The notes: generated by a model from the sequence alone, not told the origin. Shown: positions 53,251 through 62,158, numbered from the stretch's first letter. The stretch is DNA of 64,000 bases from Streptomyces sp. Ru73 (GCF_002920575.1 NZ_PQSQ01000004.1:107172-171171), one strand, 5' to 3'. Numbers and translations: made by a program.

Positions 53251-53267
53251 GTTCCGCTCAACGGTCC
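53251..53267. promoter_or_regulatory. 17-bp IclR-type operator, copy before the esterase
   Basis: GTTCCGCTCAACGGTCC, differing from the first site of the 40.4-kb array at one base. It is 73 bp upstream of the esterase start. Confidence 0.6.
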
Positions 53268-53450
53268 TGTGCCTCAGGTGCGTCAGGTATGCGGACGAGT
53301 CGATGCACCCGCCCGCAGCGGTGTGCGTGTCAGCCCGACTCACCCCGCCCGGCAGGTCGCCCGGCTATCGGCCTCCTGCTTCGGCGGTGATGATCAGCGA
53401 GGTATCGCTGTAAGCGGCGGCCCGTCGCGACTCCGAACGCGAACAGCCGG

Positions 53451-53574
53451 ATAACCTGGGCGAACGCTTACAGAAGTCATTGCGACTCGATATGTGACGC
53501 CCCTCAGGGAGGGCGGATCACTTCCCGGGATCGTCGAGGGCGACGACCTGGGTACATATGTCATGTACTTCCCC
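53451..53574 (+). pseudogene. Truncated 5' copy of the HipA-like kinase gene
   Basis: 124 bp match the start of the gene at 59314 (upstream bases included) at about 85 percent by hand alignment. The start codon is ACG instead of ATG. The 34 codons from LTEVIATRYV to GTYVM encode an identical peptide in both; apart from the end of the match nearly all base differences are synonymous. After that, similarity stops. It is a fragment of a diverged functional homologue rather than a randomly decayed tandem copy. Confidence 0.82.
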
Positions 53575-53865
53575 AGCGTACGCCGCTGACCTACGGTTCT
53601 GGCCGCTCGTAGGCCGATGACGTGCGGCGATGCTCCTTACTGGAGCTTTCAGTGTCGTACGAGTTTGTGCGACCGGAACTCCGTTCGTCGGCCGAGGCGC
53701 GGGGAGGTGGCGTCACCCCTCCCACCGCGCGGTGGAAAGGTTGACCGTCGTGTGAGAAGCGCCGGATCGGGGCGCCGGCCTTCGGGGCGTGCGGCCATAG
53801 CCGCATGGGGCGCCGGCGGTGGTGCCGAGTCGATTGTGCGCGCTGTCTGAGCCGTTTTGGCTGGG
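53575..53865. other. Intergenic region after the hipA fragment
   Basis: No protein-like frame, repeat or hairpin recognised between the hipA fragment and the RpiR gene. Confidence 0.5.
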
Positions 53866-54699
53866 CTACGGCTGGTCGTCCATGAGGTCGAGGTCGTTCC
53901 ATGCCTGCTGGACCTGGCCGGACGCGCGGCCGGTTTCGGTGTCGGCGAGTTCGCCGAGGATCGCCTGGGTGACAGCGACCATGGCAGTGAGGGAGACGGT
54001 GCCCCTCACGCCCTCGATGGGCGTGACGATCAAGTGGTCGGCGTCCTCGGCGAGGGGGGAGGAGCGCAGGTCCGTGAGGACGCTTACCGTGGCGCCGCGT
54101 TCGCGGCCCATACGGGTGAGGCCGCGCAGGGCGCGGGTGAGGCGCCAGACGTTGAAGGCGAGCAGGCAGTCGCCCTCCTGCAGCCGGGTGATCTGCACGG
54201 CCTGGGTGGTGGCGGAGCCGAGGGCGAGCTGGATGTCGTAGCCCATGATGGTGCCGAGGTGGCCGAGGATGTGGGCGGGCCCGGCCCCGCTGCCGGAGCT
54301 GACGATCACGGTGCGGCGTGCGGTTCTGATGGCCTGGGCGGTGGCGCGGATCGCCTGGAGGTTTTCCTCGGTGGCCAGTGCGGTGACGTTGGCCGCGTCC
54401 TGGTGGAGCACCCGGGCGGCGGCCTCGGCCGGCCGGGCCGGGCCGGGATTGTCCGAGGTCACGGAGCTGAGGTAGTGGGCGCGCAGCTCTTGCCGGAGGT
54501 CTGTCCAGCCTTCGAAGCCGAGCTGCTGTGCGGTGCGGACGACGGTGGAGACGTTGACGCCGGCCCGCTCGGCGACCTCGCGGGCCGAGGAGTATGTGGC
54601 GAACTGCGGTGCCCGGACGAGGACGTGGACCACGCGCTCGGCCTGCGAGCCGAGCTTGCCGTGCCCCTCTCGTCCGGCAAGCCATGCCTCGATCGACAC
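53866..54699 (-). CDS. RpiR/MurR-family regulator
   Basis: A 277-residue regulator with an N-terminal HTH_6 domain (AREVAERAGVNVSTVVRTAQQLGFEGWTDLRQEL, about residues 35-68) and a C-terminal SIS domain (about 115-260, TVIVSSGSGAGPAHILGHLGTIMG). GTG 54699 with GAGGAGG upstream is the only start with a good ribosome site. Co-directional with the small ABM gene and divergent from the MFS/amidohydrolase operon, which it probably represses. SIS domains normally bind phosphosugars, but in this branch (with amidohydrolases) amino or aromatic ligands are also possible. Confidence 0.88.
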   Translation of the reverse strand: MSIEAWLAGREGHGKLGSQAERVVHVLVRAPQFATYSSAREVAERAGVNVSTVVRTAQQLGFEGWTDLRQELRAHYLSSVTSDNPGPARPAEAAARVLHQDAANVTALATEENLQAIRATAQAIRTARRTVIVSSGSGAGPAHILGHLGTIMGYDIQLALGSATTQAVQITRLQEGDCLLAFNVWRLTRALRGLTRMGRERGATVSVLTDLRSSPLAEDADHLIVTPIEGVRGTVSLTAMVAVTQAILGELADTETGRASGQVQQAWNDLDLMDDQP

Positions 54700-54728
54700 G
54701 TCGTCCTCCTCGTCGGCCCTGCTGTTGG

Positions 54729-55034
54729 TCAGGTGGCCGGGACGTACCCGTGCTCGGCCTGGAATTCCCGGGTGTGCGCGCTGTCCGCGGAGCCGAAGAA
54801 GGGCGTCATGCCCCGGCTGAACTCCAGGCGCTCGGGGGAATTCTGCCAGGCCGCGTACGCGGCGGGGTCGGCCCACAGGGCGGTGACGACAACGGTGCCC
54901 GGATCGTCGTCGGGGACCAGGACCTGGGAGGAGAGGGCTCCGGACGCTTCGAGGATGCCTGCCGCGCGGTAGTAGGCGATCAGATCATCCACGCGGCCCG
55001 GGGCGGGCCGCAGCGTCAGCATCGTGAACTTCAT
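54729..55034 (-). CDS. Small ABM/dimeric ferredoxin-like domain protein
   Basis: A 101-residue single alpha/beta barrel domain of the antibiotic biosynthesis monooxygenase type (MKFTMLTLRPAPGRVDDLIAYY... VVVTALWADPAAYAAWQNS). Such domains oxidise quinols or act as small isomerases without cofactor. Encoded just upstream of the RpiR gene on the same strand. The substrate is unknown. Confidence 0.83.
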   Translation of the reverse strand: MKFTMLTLRPAPGRVDDLIAYYRAAGILEASGALSSQVLVPDDDPGTVVVTALWADPAAYAAWQNSPERLEFSRGMTPFFGSADSAHTREFQAEHGYVPAT

Positions 55035-55075
55035 GCAACAAGCATTGCAGGTGACGTGTTGCGCATCAAGTGTTG
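55035..55075. promoter_or_regulatory. Inverted and direct GTTG/CAAC elements in the divergent promoter
   Basis: GCAACA (55035-55040) faces TGTTGC (55057-55062), and GTGTTG recurs 16 bp later. This AT-richer patch lies between the divergent ABM and MFS genes, a reasonable RpiR binding region. Weakly supported. Confidence 0.35.
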
Positions 55076-55150
55076 TTTTGGCGCCGTGGTGGCTCTAGCG
55101 TTGCGTGCCATCTCCTCCCCCCACCTCCCCTCGCCCTCAGTGGAGGCACT

Positions 55151-56572
55151 GTGACGACCCCCGAGACCGGCTGCTCGACGACCGCCGCCGGCCAGGCACT
55201 GCTGGTCAGACTCGACCGCCTGGAACCCGGCCGCCCGCACCGCCGCCTGATGTTCCAGGGCGGCCTGGGCTACACCTTCGACTCCTTCGACGGCGCCCTC
55301 ATGGGGTACGCGCTCTCCGCCGTCATCGTGATCTGGGGCATCACCGCAGGCACCGCCGGCTGGCTGCTGTCCTCGATCTTCTTCGGCTACCTCGTCGGCG
55401 CCCTGGGCGCGGGACTGCTCGCCGACCGATTCGGGCGGCGCCGCCTGATGATGTGCGCCCTGCTGGTCTTCTGCGTGTTCAGCCTGCTGATGGCCACGTC
55501 CTCCGGAACGGCCGAGCTGTTCCTGTGGCGGGCCCTGTCCGGCGTCGGCATCGGCGCGGAAACGACGCTGATCGCCCCGTACATCTCCGAGTTCCTGCCC
55601 GCACGGCACCGCGGGCGCTTCGTCGCCCGCACCGTCGGCTTCCTCGCCCTCGGATATGTCCTCGCCGGTATCGCCGCGCCGCTCGTGATCTCCCCGCACC
55701 CCGAGACGGGCTGGCGCATCGCCGCCGTTCTCGCGGCCGCGCCGGTCCTCCTGCTGCTGTGGTGGCGTAAAAACCTGCCGGAGTCCCCGCGCTACCTGAT
55801 CGCACGGGGACGGATCGACGAAGCCGCGCACGTGGTCGAGAAGTTCGAGCGAGAATCGGCTGTCGCTGGGCACCAGGCGGCGCCGGCCGACGAGGACACC
55901 CCCACGTCAGGTGCTGCCGCCCGCCCCGCCGCGCCTCGCGAGCGCAACATCCTTGGCCAGCTGGCCGCCCTGTGGCAGGGAAGAACGGCCCGCACCACCC
56001 TTGTCCTGTGGGTGCTGTGGTTCATCCTCACCGGCGTCAACTACGGCTTCACCAGCTGGATGCCCGCCATGCTGGTGGCCGCCAAGGGCTTCACGATCAC
56101 CAAGTCGTTCGTCTTCGCGCTCGTCACCGCCCTGGCCCAGATCCCCGGCTACTACGTGGCGAGCGCCCTCATCGAACGCATGGAACGCAAGTGGCTCATC
56201 GCCGCCTACGCCACCGGCGCCACCCTGGCCGCTCTCGGCGTGGCCCTGGCGGAGGGACAGGCGGCACTGCTGGTCAGTTCCGCTTTCCTCGCCGCCTTCA
56301 CCAACGGCTCGGCCGCCGTCTACTACGCCTACACCGCCGAGCTCTACCCGACCGCCATCCGCACCACCGGCATGGGCGCGGCCTCCGCCGTCGGCCGGAT
56401 CGGCGCGATCGCCGCCCCCATCACCATCGGCTACCTGTACCAGAGCGTCGGCTTCACCAACGTCTTCCTGGCCCTGGTCGGCGCTCTCGCCGTCGCCGTG
56501 GCCGTGATCGTCGCGTTCGGCGAGAAGACCGCCGGACGCAGCCTGGAACAGCTGGAAGGAACCACCGCATGA
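55151..56572 (+). CDS. MFS permease (sugar-porter/aromatic acid symporter-like)
   Basis: A 473-residue, 12-helix transporter. The first helix has YTFDSFDGALMGYALS, motif A is ADRFGRRRLMM, and PESPRYLIARGR after helix six is the sugar-porter-family signature. A central polar loop (about 220-280) is followed by six more helices. GTG 55151 with GGAGG upstream. Coupled to the amidohydrolase by ATGA, so it should import that enzyme's substrate. Confidence 0.88.
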   Translation: MTTPETGCSTTAAGQALLVRLDRLEPGRPHRRLMFQGGLGYTFDSFDGALMGYALSAVIVIWGITAGTAGWLLSSIFFGYLVGALGAGLLADRFGRRRLMMCALLVFCVFSLLMATSSGTAELFLWRALSGVGIGAETTLIAPYISEFLPARHRGRFVARTVGFLALGYVLAGIAAPLVISPHPETGWRIAAVLAAAPVLLLLWWRKNLPESPRYLIARGRIDEAAHVVEKFERESAVAGHQAAPADEDTPTSGAAARPAAPRERNILGQLAALWQGRTARTTLVLWVLWFILTGVNYGFTSWMPAMLVAAKGFTITKSFVFALVTALAQIPGYYVASALIERMERKWLIAAYATGATLAALGVALAEGQAALLVSSAFLAAFTNGSAAVYYAYTAELYPTAIRTTGMGAASAVGRIGAIAAPITIGYLYQSVGFTNVFLALVGALAVAVAVIVAFGEKTAGRSLEQLEGTTA

Positions 56573-57804
56573 CCGCCCCCACCGACGGCCGCCTGCTCAT
56601 CACCGGCGCCCATCTCCTCCATCCCGAGCAAGGGGAACTCACCGACACCTCGTGGCTCGAGGTCGCCGACGGGCGCATCGCCGCCATCGGCACCGGCCGC
56701 GCCCCGGCCGCCGGCGACGGGGTGCGCGTGCTCGACGTGGCCGGGGCCACCGTCCTGCCCGGCCTCATCGATGCCCACGTCCACATCCTGATCACCAGCC
56801 TCGACCCCGTCGAACGCGCCTCCCACACACCCGGCTACGCGACGGTCCGCGCCCTCAAGGAGGCCGGGCGCATGCTGCGCCGCGGCTTCACCACCGTGCG
56901 GGACGTGGGCGGTGCCGATCACGGCATGGCCCGGGCCCTGGCCGAGGGGCTGATGCCCGGGCCCCGGCTCGTCCATGGCGGCAAGGCGCTCTCCCAGACC
57001 GGCGGGCACGGCGACATGCGCCCGCTCTCCGACGACAGCACACCGTGCTGCGGGCACGAGCCCGGCTTCTCCCGGATCGCCGACGGCGTGGACGCCGTGC
57101 GCACCGCCGCCCGCGACGAGTTCCGCAAGGGCGCCCGGCACCTGAAGATGCTGCTCTCCGGCGGCGTCGCCTCCCCGCACGACGAGGTCTCCGCCGTCCA
57201 GTACAGCGACGAAGAAGTCCGGGCGGCCGTCACCGAGGCCGACAACCACAACAGCTACGTCACCGTGCACGCCTACCACCCCCGCGGCGTCAACCGCGCC
57301 CTGCGCGCCGGCGTCCGCTGCGTCGAGCACGGCAACCTCCTGGACGACGAGACGATCCAACTCCTGCTGGACAACGACGCCTTCCTCGTCCCCACGCTCA
57401 TCACCTACGAGAAGCTGGCCGAGGCCGGCCGACAGCACGGCCTGGGCGAAGCCTCGTTCCGGAAGATCGACGACGTGCGGGAAGCCGGGCTCGGCGCCCT
57501 GGAGAAGGCCCACAAGGCAGGCGTGAACCTCGTCTACGGCTCCGACCTCCTCGGCCCCATGCACAGCCACCAACTCGACGAGTTCACCCTGCGCGCCCAG
57601 GTGCAGCCCAACGCCGACCTCATCCGCTCGGCCACCACGACCGCCGCCCGCCTGTTGCGCATGGAAGGCCAGATCGGCACGCTCGCCGCCGGCGCCCACG
57701 CCGACCTGCTCGTCGTCGACGGCAACCCACTGGAGGACATCTCCGTCCTGACCAAGCCGCGGGAGTGCCTGGAGCACGTCATCAAGGGAGGCACAGTGCT
57801 CTGA
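56569..57804 (+). CDS. Second metal-dependent amidohydrolase
   Basis: A 411-residue relative of the enzyme at 48.6 kb. HxH is His70/His72 in DAHVHIL, the Lys lies in HLKMLLSGG, later His in TVHAYH and CVEHGNL, and the Asp in VYGSDLLG. Ends with the usual ADLLVVDGNPLEDI. Forms a transporter-hydrolase pair with the preceding permease, mirroring the AbgT pair. Likely cleaves an amide or a dipeptide-like compound. Confidence 0.88.
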   Translation: MTAPTDGRLLITGAHLLHPEQGELTDTSWLEVADGRIAAIGTGRAPAAGDGVRVLDVAGATVLPGLIDAHVHILITSLDPVERASHTPGYATVRALKEAGRMLRRGFTTVRDVGGADHGMARALAEGLMPGPRLVHGGKALSQTGGHGDMRPLSDDSTPCCGHEPGFSRIADGVDAVRTAARDEFRKGARHLKMLLSGGVASPHDEVSAVQYSDEEVRAAVTEADNHNSYVTVHAYHPRGVNRALRAGVRCVEHGNLLDDETIQLLLDNDAFLVPTLITYEKLAEAGRQHGLGEASFRKIDDVREAGLGALEKAHKAGVNLVYGSDLLGPMHSHQLDEFTLRAQVQPNADLIRSATTTAARLLRMEGQIGTLAAGAHADLLVVDGNPLEDISVLTKPRECLEHVIKGGTVL

Positions 57805-58722
57805 CCTTGACGCACCCTCCCTTGCACGGCTGAAACGAGGGCGCGCCGTCAGCGCAGTGTGAGGGGCTTGCCGTCGATGGTCACGCCGTATCTCATACAA
57901 CCGATGCCGGTCAGGCGACGTGGTGGCACACCCACCTGTCCGGCGTCGGCCCCATCAACCCACCATGCGGGTGACGGCGTTGCCGCGCGGCCTGCGTGGC
58001 CGGACTACTCGCGGCGAGGAACGGGCAAGGCCCCGTGCGGCCCAACGTCCCGCGCCGTCCCAGCGCTCGGCTGTGGCCTTCGCTACGGCAACGTCGCTCG
58101 GCCCGTCACACGGTCGATCGCGACGTTGATCACGGTAACGATTTCTAGTGAGGACTGCGGCTGAAATGGGCATGGCGGGGCATCTGAAATGCCAGCGCAT
58201 GGATGTAGGTCAACGATCAAGTATCCCGTTCATGCATTTTGTGCGGGTGGGGTGTGCGTCGCGGTGTGGCTGAGGCGTCGATATCAAGCCCTGATCTCGT
58301 GTACGGATCACATGTCGTCCGCATGCGGCGCCCGACGTCCCGCTGGAGTGTCCAGTGGGGCGTCATCCCGCTTGTTCGCAGTAGTGATCATGAGGCGCCT
58401 CCTGGGGGTTCGGGCGGAGTCCATGACCCCGTTCAAGCCGCTGTAGAGCGGTGCGTTCCGACGTATCCCTGACGACCGCCTCTGCCGTGCACGCGCGGTG
58501 GCAAGTTGGAGGGGGATGGCTCGTCTGGCTCCCGAGAGGAGCTGCTCGGCCGGTAGAAAGGGACTCGAATGCGATCGGGCAGGAGTGGTCGCGATCTCGC
58601 TGGCGGCATGGCCCATCTTCGGGGTGCGGCCTCGCGCTGGTGGAGGAGTCGCCGACGGCAGGTACCGCCGACCGTTGGCCTCCTAACCCTTGGCCTTGCC
58701 GAATGCTGCTTCCGGCGCGTCC
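57805..58722. other. 918-bp region of probable gene debris
   Basis: No complete gene recognised. On the minus strand at about 57849-57896 a short frame reads MRYGVTIDGKPLTLR followed by a stop, which looks like the C-terminal end of a lost gene but I cannot name it. The part around 58190-58440 is lower in GC than the flanks. No transposase motif was seen. Confidence 0.45.
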
Positions 58723-59112
58723 ATGAGCGCCGACCACGGAGCAGGGAAGATCGCGCAGGACGTGCTGCTGCTGGGCGCGGTCTACTTCCTCATGTGCTTC
58801 TACCGGTACTCCGCAGATGAACAGTCCGGCGGACGCCGGGCACGCAGGGAAGCGGCCGTCGTGGTGATGGTCGCCGCGCTGCTGATCGCCGACGCGGCGA
58901 CCGCCCCGCGCGACGTCTTCGCCGGCTCCTACAGCACGGCTGACCTGACCATCCCCCAGGTCGCGTTCTTCCACGGCCTGGCAGGGGCGTATCTCATGTA
59001 TGCCCTGGCGGTGGCGGGGAGGTGGACCCGGCGCTGTGCACGCCAGTCGAGCCGAGTCGCGTGCAGCGGCATGCGCCCGCCGAGCCGCGACGGGGAGTGG
59101 GCCTGTTGGTGA
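58723..59112 (+). pseudogene. Truncated integral membrane protein
   Basis: The first ~105 codons read as a genuine membrane protein with three hydrophobic helices (VLLLGAVYFLMCFY, AAVVVMVAALLIADA, FFHGLAGAYLMYALAVAG), resembling the N-terminal half of actinobacterial seven-helix proteins of the MAB_1171c type. Past GRWTRR the frame runs into sequence that belongs, on the other strand, to a LysR remnant, and composition becomes non-protein-like. Truncated by rearrangement is the most likely explanation. Confidence 0.55.
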
Positions 59113-59285
59113 CAGGACCGTCCTCAGCGTGAGGATCGTGGAGCACTCGATGATGTTCGCGGGGAGGGGCGGGCCCCGGAGGTCGAAGAGTTCGTCGATT
59201 TCCTGGCGCAGCTGGCTGTTTCGGCCCGGCAGGATCCACGGTAGGTCCATGAGGTCCTCGATGCCGCGGTCCGTCGTGATTCTTG
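59108..59285 (-). pseudogene. LysR-type regulator fragment
   Basis: A minus-strand frame gives EDLMDLPWILPGRNSQLR followed by EIDELFDLRGPPLPANIIECSTILTLRTV (positions about 59260-59120), which is characteristic of the C-terminal effector domain of LysR regulators. No N-terminal domain or start is present, and its upstream side runs into the HipA-like gene promoter. A fragment left by deletion. Confidence 0.62.
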
Positions 59286-59313
59286 CGGTCAGGCGGGCGG
59301 ATAGCCTGGGCAA

Positions 59314-60138
59314 ATGCTTACAGAAGTCATTGCGACGCGTTATGTGACTCCCTTGAGGGAGGGCGGGTCGTTGCCGGGGATCGTCGAGGGCGACGACCTG
59401 GGTACTTACGTCATGAAGTTCACCGGGGCCGGGCAGGGGCGGAAGACTCTGGTTGCCGAGGTGGTGTGCGGTCAGCTGGGGCGGCGGCTGGGGCTTCGGG
59501 TGCCGGAGCTGGTGCGGATGCAGCTGGACCCCGTGATCGGGCTGAGCGAGCCCGACCAGGAGGTGCAGGAGCTGCTCAAGGCCAGTGGCGGGCTGAACCT
59601 CGGGATGGACTACCTGCCCGGTTCGCTGGGGTTCGATCCGCTCGCCTTCGAGGTGAGCGCGCGCGAGGCCGGCCGGGTGGTGTGGTTCGACGCGCTGATC
59701 AACAACGTCGACCGGTCCTGGCGGAACCCGAACCTGCTGGTGTGGCACGGGGAGCTGTGGCTGATCGACCACGGCGCGACGATGATCTGGCACCACAACT
59801 GGCCTGGCGCTGAGAAGGCGGCCCTGAAGCCGTACGACGCGTCCGACCACGTGCTGGCCACGTTCGGGCCGGACGTGGCGGCCGCGGCGGAGGAGTTCGT
59901 GCCGAAGGTGACCGAGGAACTGCTGACCGAGGTCGTGGCGGACGTGCCGGACGAGTGGCTGGTGGACGAGCCGGGCTTTGAATCCGCCGATGAGGTGCGC
60001 CAGGCGTACGTACGGACGCTGCTCGCCCGGGCCGGCGCCATCAGCGACAACATCAAGATCGGGGAGCGTACGGAGGACAAGCCTTCGCAGGCGCCGGAAT
60101 GGCTGGCCGGGAAGTTGCCGCGGAGGGCAGTGAAGTGA
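59314..60138 (+). CDS. HipA-like kinase-domain protein
   Basis: A 274-residue protein with the HipA-type kinase core: substrate/ATP region EGDDLGTYVMKF, the catalytic-loop-like FDALINNVDRSWRNPNLL (from about residue 124) and LIDHGATM (DxG-like metal site). It lacks the N-terminal subdomain of E. coli HipA and no HipB antitoxin gene is next to it. Coupled by GTGA to a DUF3037 gene, a pairing common in actinomycetes. A truncated copy of its 5' end is at 53.45 kb. Function unknown. Confidence 0.85.
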   Translation: MLTEVIATRYVTPLREGGSLPGIVEGDDLGTYVMKFTGAGQGRKTLVAEVVCGQLGRRLGLRVPELVRMQLDPVIGLSEPDQEVQELLKASGGLNLGMDYLPGSLGFDPLAFEVSAREAGRVVWFDALINNVDRSWRNPNLLVWHGELWLIDHGATMIWHHNWPGAEKAALKPYDASDHVLATFGPDVAAAAEEFVPKVTEELLTEVVADVPDEWLVDEPGFESADEVRQAYVRTLLARAGAISDNIKIGERTEDKPSQAPEWLAGKLPRRAVK

Positions 60139-60530
60139 GCGGACTGCACAACGGACGGGACGTCTTCGAGTACGCGCTGCTGCGGGTCGTGCCCCGCGTC
60201 GAGCGCGGCGAGATGATCAATGCGGGTGTGGTGGTCTACTGCCACGCGCGGCGCTTCGTGGAGGCGCGTACGCATCTGGACGAGGAGCGGCTGCGGGCGC
60301 TGGACCCGACGGTGGACGTGGCGGGCGTACGGGCCGCGCTGAGCGCCGTCGAGGGGATCTGCCACGGCGGCGAGCGGGCCGGCCAGGCGGCGGGCGAGGA
60401 CGTGGGGCGGCGCTTCCGGTGGCTGATCGCGCCGCGCAGCACGATCGTGCAGCCGGGGCCGGTGCACACCGGCCTGACGGCCGACCCGACGAAGGAAGCG
60501 GAGCGACTGCTGGAGCTGCTGGTGAGGTGA
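60135..60530 (+). CDS. DUF3037 family protein
   Basis: A 131-residue soluble protein of the DUF3037 family, recognised from FEYALLRVVPRVERGEMINAGVVVYC near the N-terminus and PTKEAERLLELLV at the end. GTG overlaps the kinase stop; GGAGGG lies upstream. Function unknown; probably acts with the HipA-like protein. Confidence 0.85.
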   Translation: MSGLHNGRDVFEYALLRVVPRVERGEMINAGVVVYCHARRFVEARTHLDEERLRALDPTVDVAGVRAALSAVEGICHGGERAGQAAGEDVGRRFRWLIAPRSTIVQPGPVHTGLTADPTKEAERLLELLVR

Positions 60531-61070
60531 GGGGCGGGGGCCGGGGGCGGGCCTTGCGGGTGTCGTCGGCTGCCGCGGGAGGGGGGAAGTAGGAGGGGCG
60601 GTGGGGGCTTGATGTGCGCGGCGCGTGAGGGGGGCGGCCGGGGCCTGGCGGGTGGCGGGCTGGGCGCCGGCTCCCGGCTCGGGTGCTTTTCGGGCTGAGG
60701 GGGCGGCCGGGGCCTGGCGGCTGGAGGGCTGGGGGCCGGCTTCCGGCTCGGGTGCTTTCCGGGGTGAGGGGGGCGAGGGGTGGCGCGGGACGCCTGGTCC
60801 CTGTTGGCGGGTGCGGTGGCTTCCGTGGCTGGTCCGTGCCTCCACCGCGCAGGGCGCGCGGCTCTGGTGGGCGGGTGCGGTGGCTTCCCGGTGGGGGCTT
60901 CGGGCCCGTCCGTTTTGTTTGATGTCGCAGGTGAGGTGTGCAACGGGTGGCTGTGGGGCGTTGACAGCGGGTGGCCTGGCTTCTAGCGTCAGCTCTGCTG
61001 AAGCGACTAAGCGGTTGCTCACCTGCCTTCCGGGAGCGGTGAGCCGCTTTCGAGGTGAGGAGAACCCCGC
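60531..61070. repeat. 540-bp GC-rich spacer with a ~70-bp tandem repeat
   Basis: Two imperfect units begin with GGGGGCGGCCGGGGCCTGGC at about 60631 and 60700 (to 60769). A further short repeat, GGGTGCGGTGGCTTCC, appears at about 60809 and 60883. No coding frame with protein-like content. The promoter of the following SDR presumably lies at the right end, where the composition drops to normal. Confidence 0.7.
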
Positions 61071-61832
61071 ATGTCCACCACCGAGCAGCGCGTAGCCATC
61101 GTGACCGGCGCCGCCCGCGGCATCGGCGCCGCCACCGCCGTGCGCCTCGCGGCCGAGGGCCGTGCCGTCGCCGTACTCGACCTGGACGAGGCCGCCTGCA
61201 AGGACACCGTCGAGAAGATCACCGCGGCCGGCGGCAAGGCCATCGCGGTGGGCTGTGACGTGTCGGACTCGGCGCAGGTGGAGGCCGCCGTCGCGCGCGT
61301 CGCCGACGAGCTGGGCGCGCCGACCGTCCTCGTCAACAACGCGGGTGTGCTCCGCGACAACCTGCTGTTCAAGATGAGCGACAGCGACTGGGACACGGTC
61401 ATGAACGTGCACCTGCGCGGCGCGTTCTTGATGTCCCGCGCCTGCCAGAAGCACATGGTGGACGCCAAGTTCGGCCGGATCGTGAACCTCTCCTCCAGCT
61501 CCGCGCTCGGCAACCGCGGCCAGGTCAACTACTCGGCCGCCAAGGCCGGTCTGCAGGGCTTCACCAAGACCCTCGCCAAGGAGCTCGGCAAGTTCGGCAT
61601 CACCGCCAACGCCGTCGCGCCCGGCTTCATCGTCACCGACATGACCGCGGCCACCGCCGAGCGGGTCGGCATGGGCTTCGAGGAGTTCCAGGCCGCGGCC
61701 GCCTCCCAGATCCCTGTCCAGCGGGTCGGCAAGCCCGAGGACATCGCCAACGCCATCGCCTTCTTCACGGGTGAGCAGGCCGGCTTCGTCTCCGGCCAGG
61801 TCATGTACGTCGCCGGCGGTCCGCTCAACTGA
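61071..61832 (+). CDS. FabG-like short-chain dehydrogenase
   Basis: A 253-residue SDR close to 3-oxoacyl-ACP reductases. TGAARGIG (13-20), NNAG, Ser in LSSSSAL, YSAAK and the FabG-like GFIVTDMTAA are in place. GAGGAGAA lies before the ATG. It is in the conserved right part of the window and has no clear link to the catabolic genes. Confidence 0.9.
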   Translation: MSTTEQRVAIVTGAARGIGAATAVRLAAEGRAVAVLDLDEAACKDTVEKITAAGGKAIAVGCDVSDSAQVEAAVARVADELGAPTVLVNNAGVLRDNLLFKMSDSDWDTVMNVHLRGAFLMSRACQKHMVDAKFGRIVNLSSSSALGNRGQVNYSAAKAGLQGFTKTLAKELGKFGITANAVAPGFIVTDMTAATAERVGMGFEEFQAAAASQIPVQRVGKPEDIANAIAFFTGEQAGFVSGQVMYVAGGPLN

Positions 61833-62158
61833 CGCCCGCGCGCCGCACGTCACCGCGACGCGAGGGCATGTGGTCGACGATGTCGCGTTGCCGGCCGACG
61901 CCGCGTGTGCGGCCGATGTCGCGTGAGTGGCCGACGCCGCGTGGGAGGTCGGCCGCCAGTGCGAGTGGCCGGGCAGTACGAGCCGTCGGCCGGTACGAGT
62001 GGTCGGCCAGGGCGCGCGGTCGGCCACAGTGCGAGTCGTCGACGGGGCACGTGGCCGGCCGGTGTGAGTGGTCGGAGCAGTACGTGGCGTGCCGGTCGCT
62101 CGCGGGACGTGGGTAGCTGACGGGACACGGTCAATCGACGCCAGGAGATCCAGAGAAC
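61833..62158. other. Spacer with degenerate GGCCGA/GTCGCGTG repeats
   Basis: A 326-bp stretch dominated by short degenerate units such as GGCCGATGTCGCGTG and GTCGGCC. No gene recognised. Confidence 0.55.

Noticed and set aside
54729..55034. ABM domain together with rmlAB as signs of an antibiotic gene cluster
   Set aside because: No polyketide, peptide synthetase, terpene or glycosyltransferase gene is present; ABM domains also occur in catabolism.
57805..58722. Possible insertion sequence in the low-GC patch
   Set aside because: No transposase catalytic motif or terminal inverted repeats were seen.
59314..60138. HipBA toxin-antitoxin system
   Set aside because: No HipB-like HTH gene adjoins it, and the partner is DUF3037.
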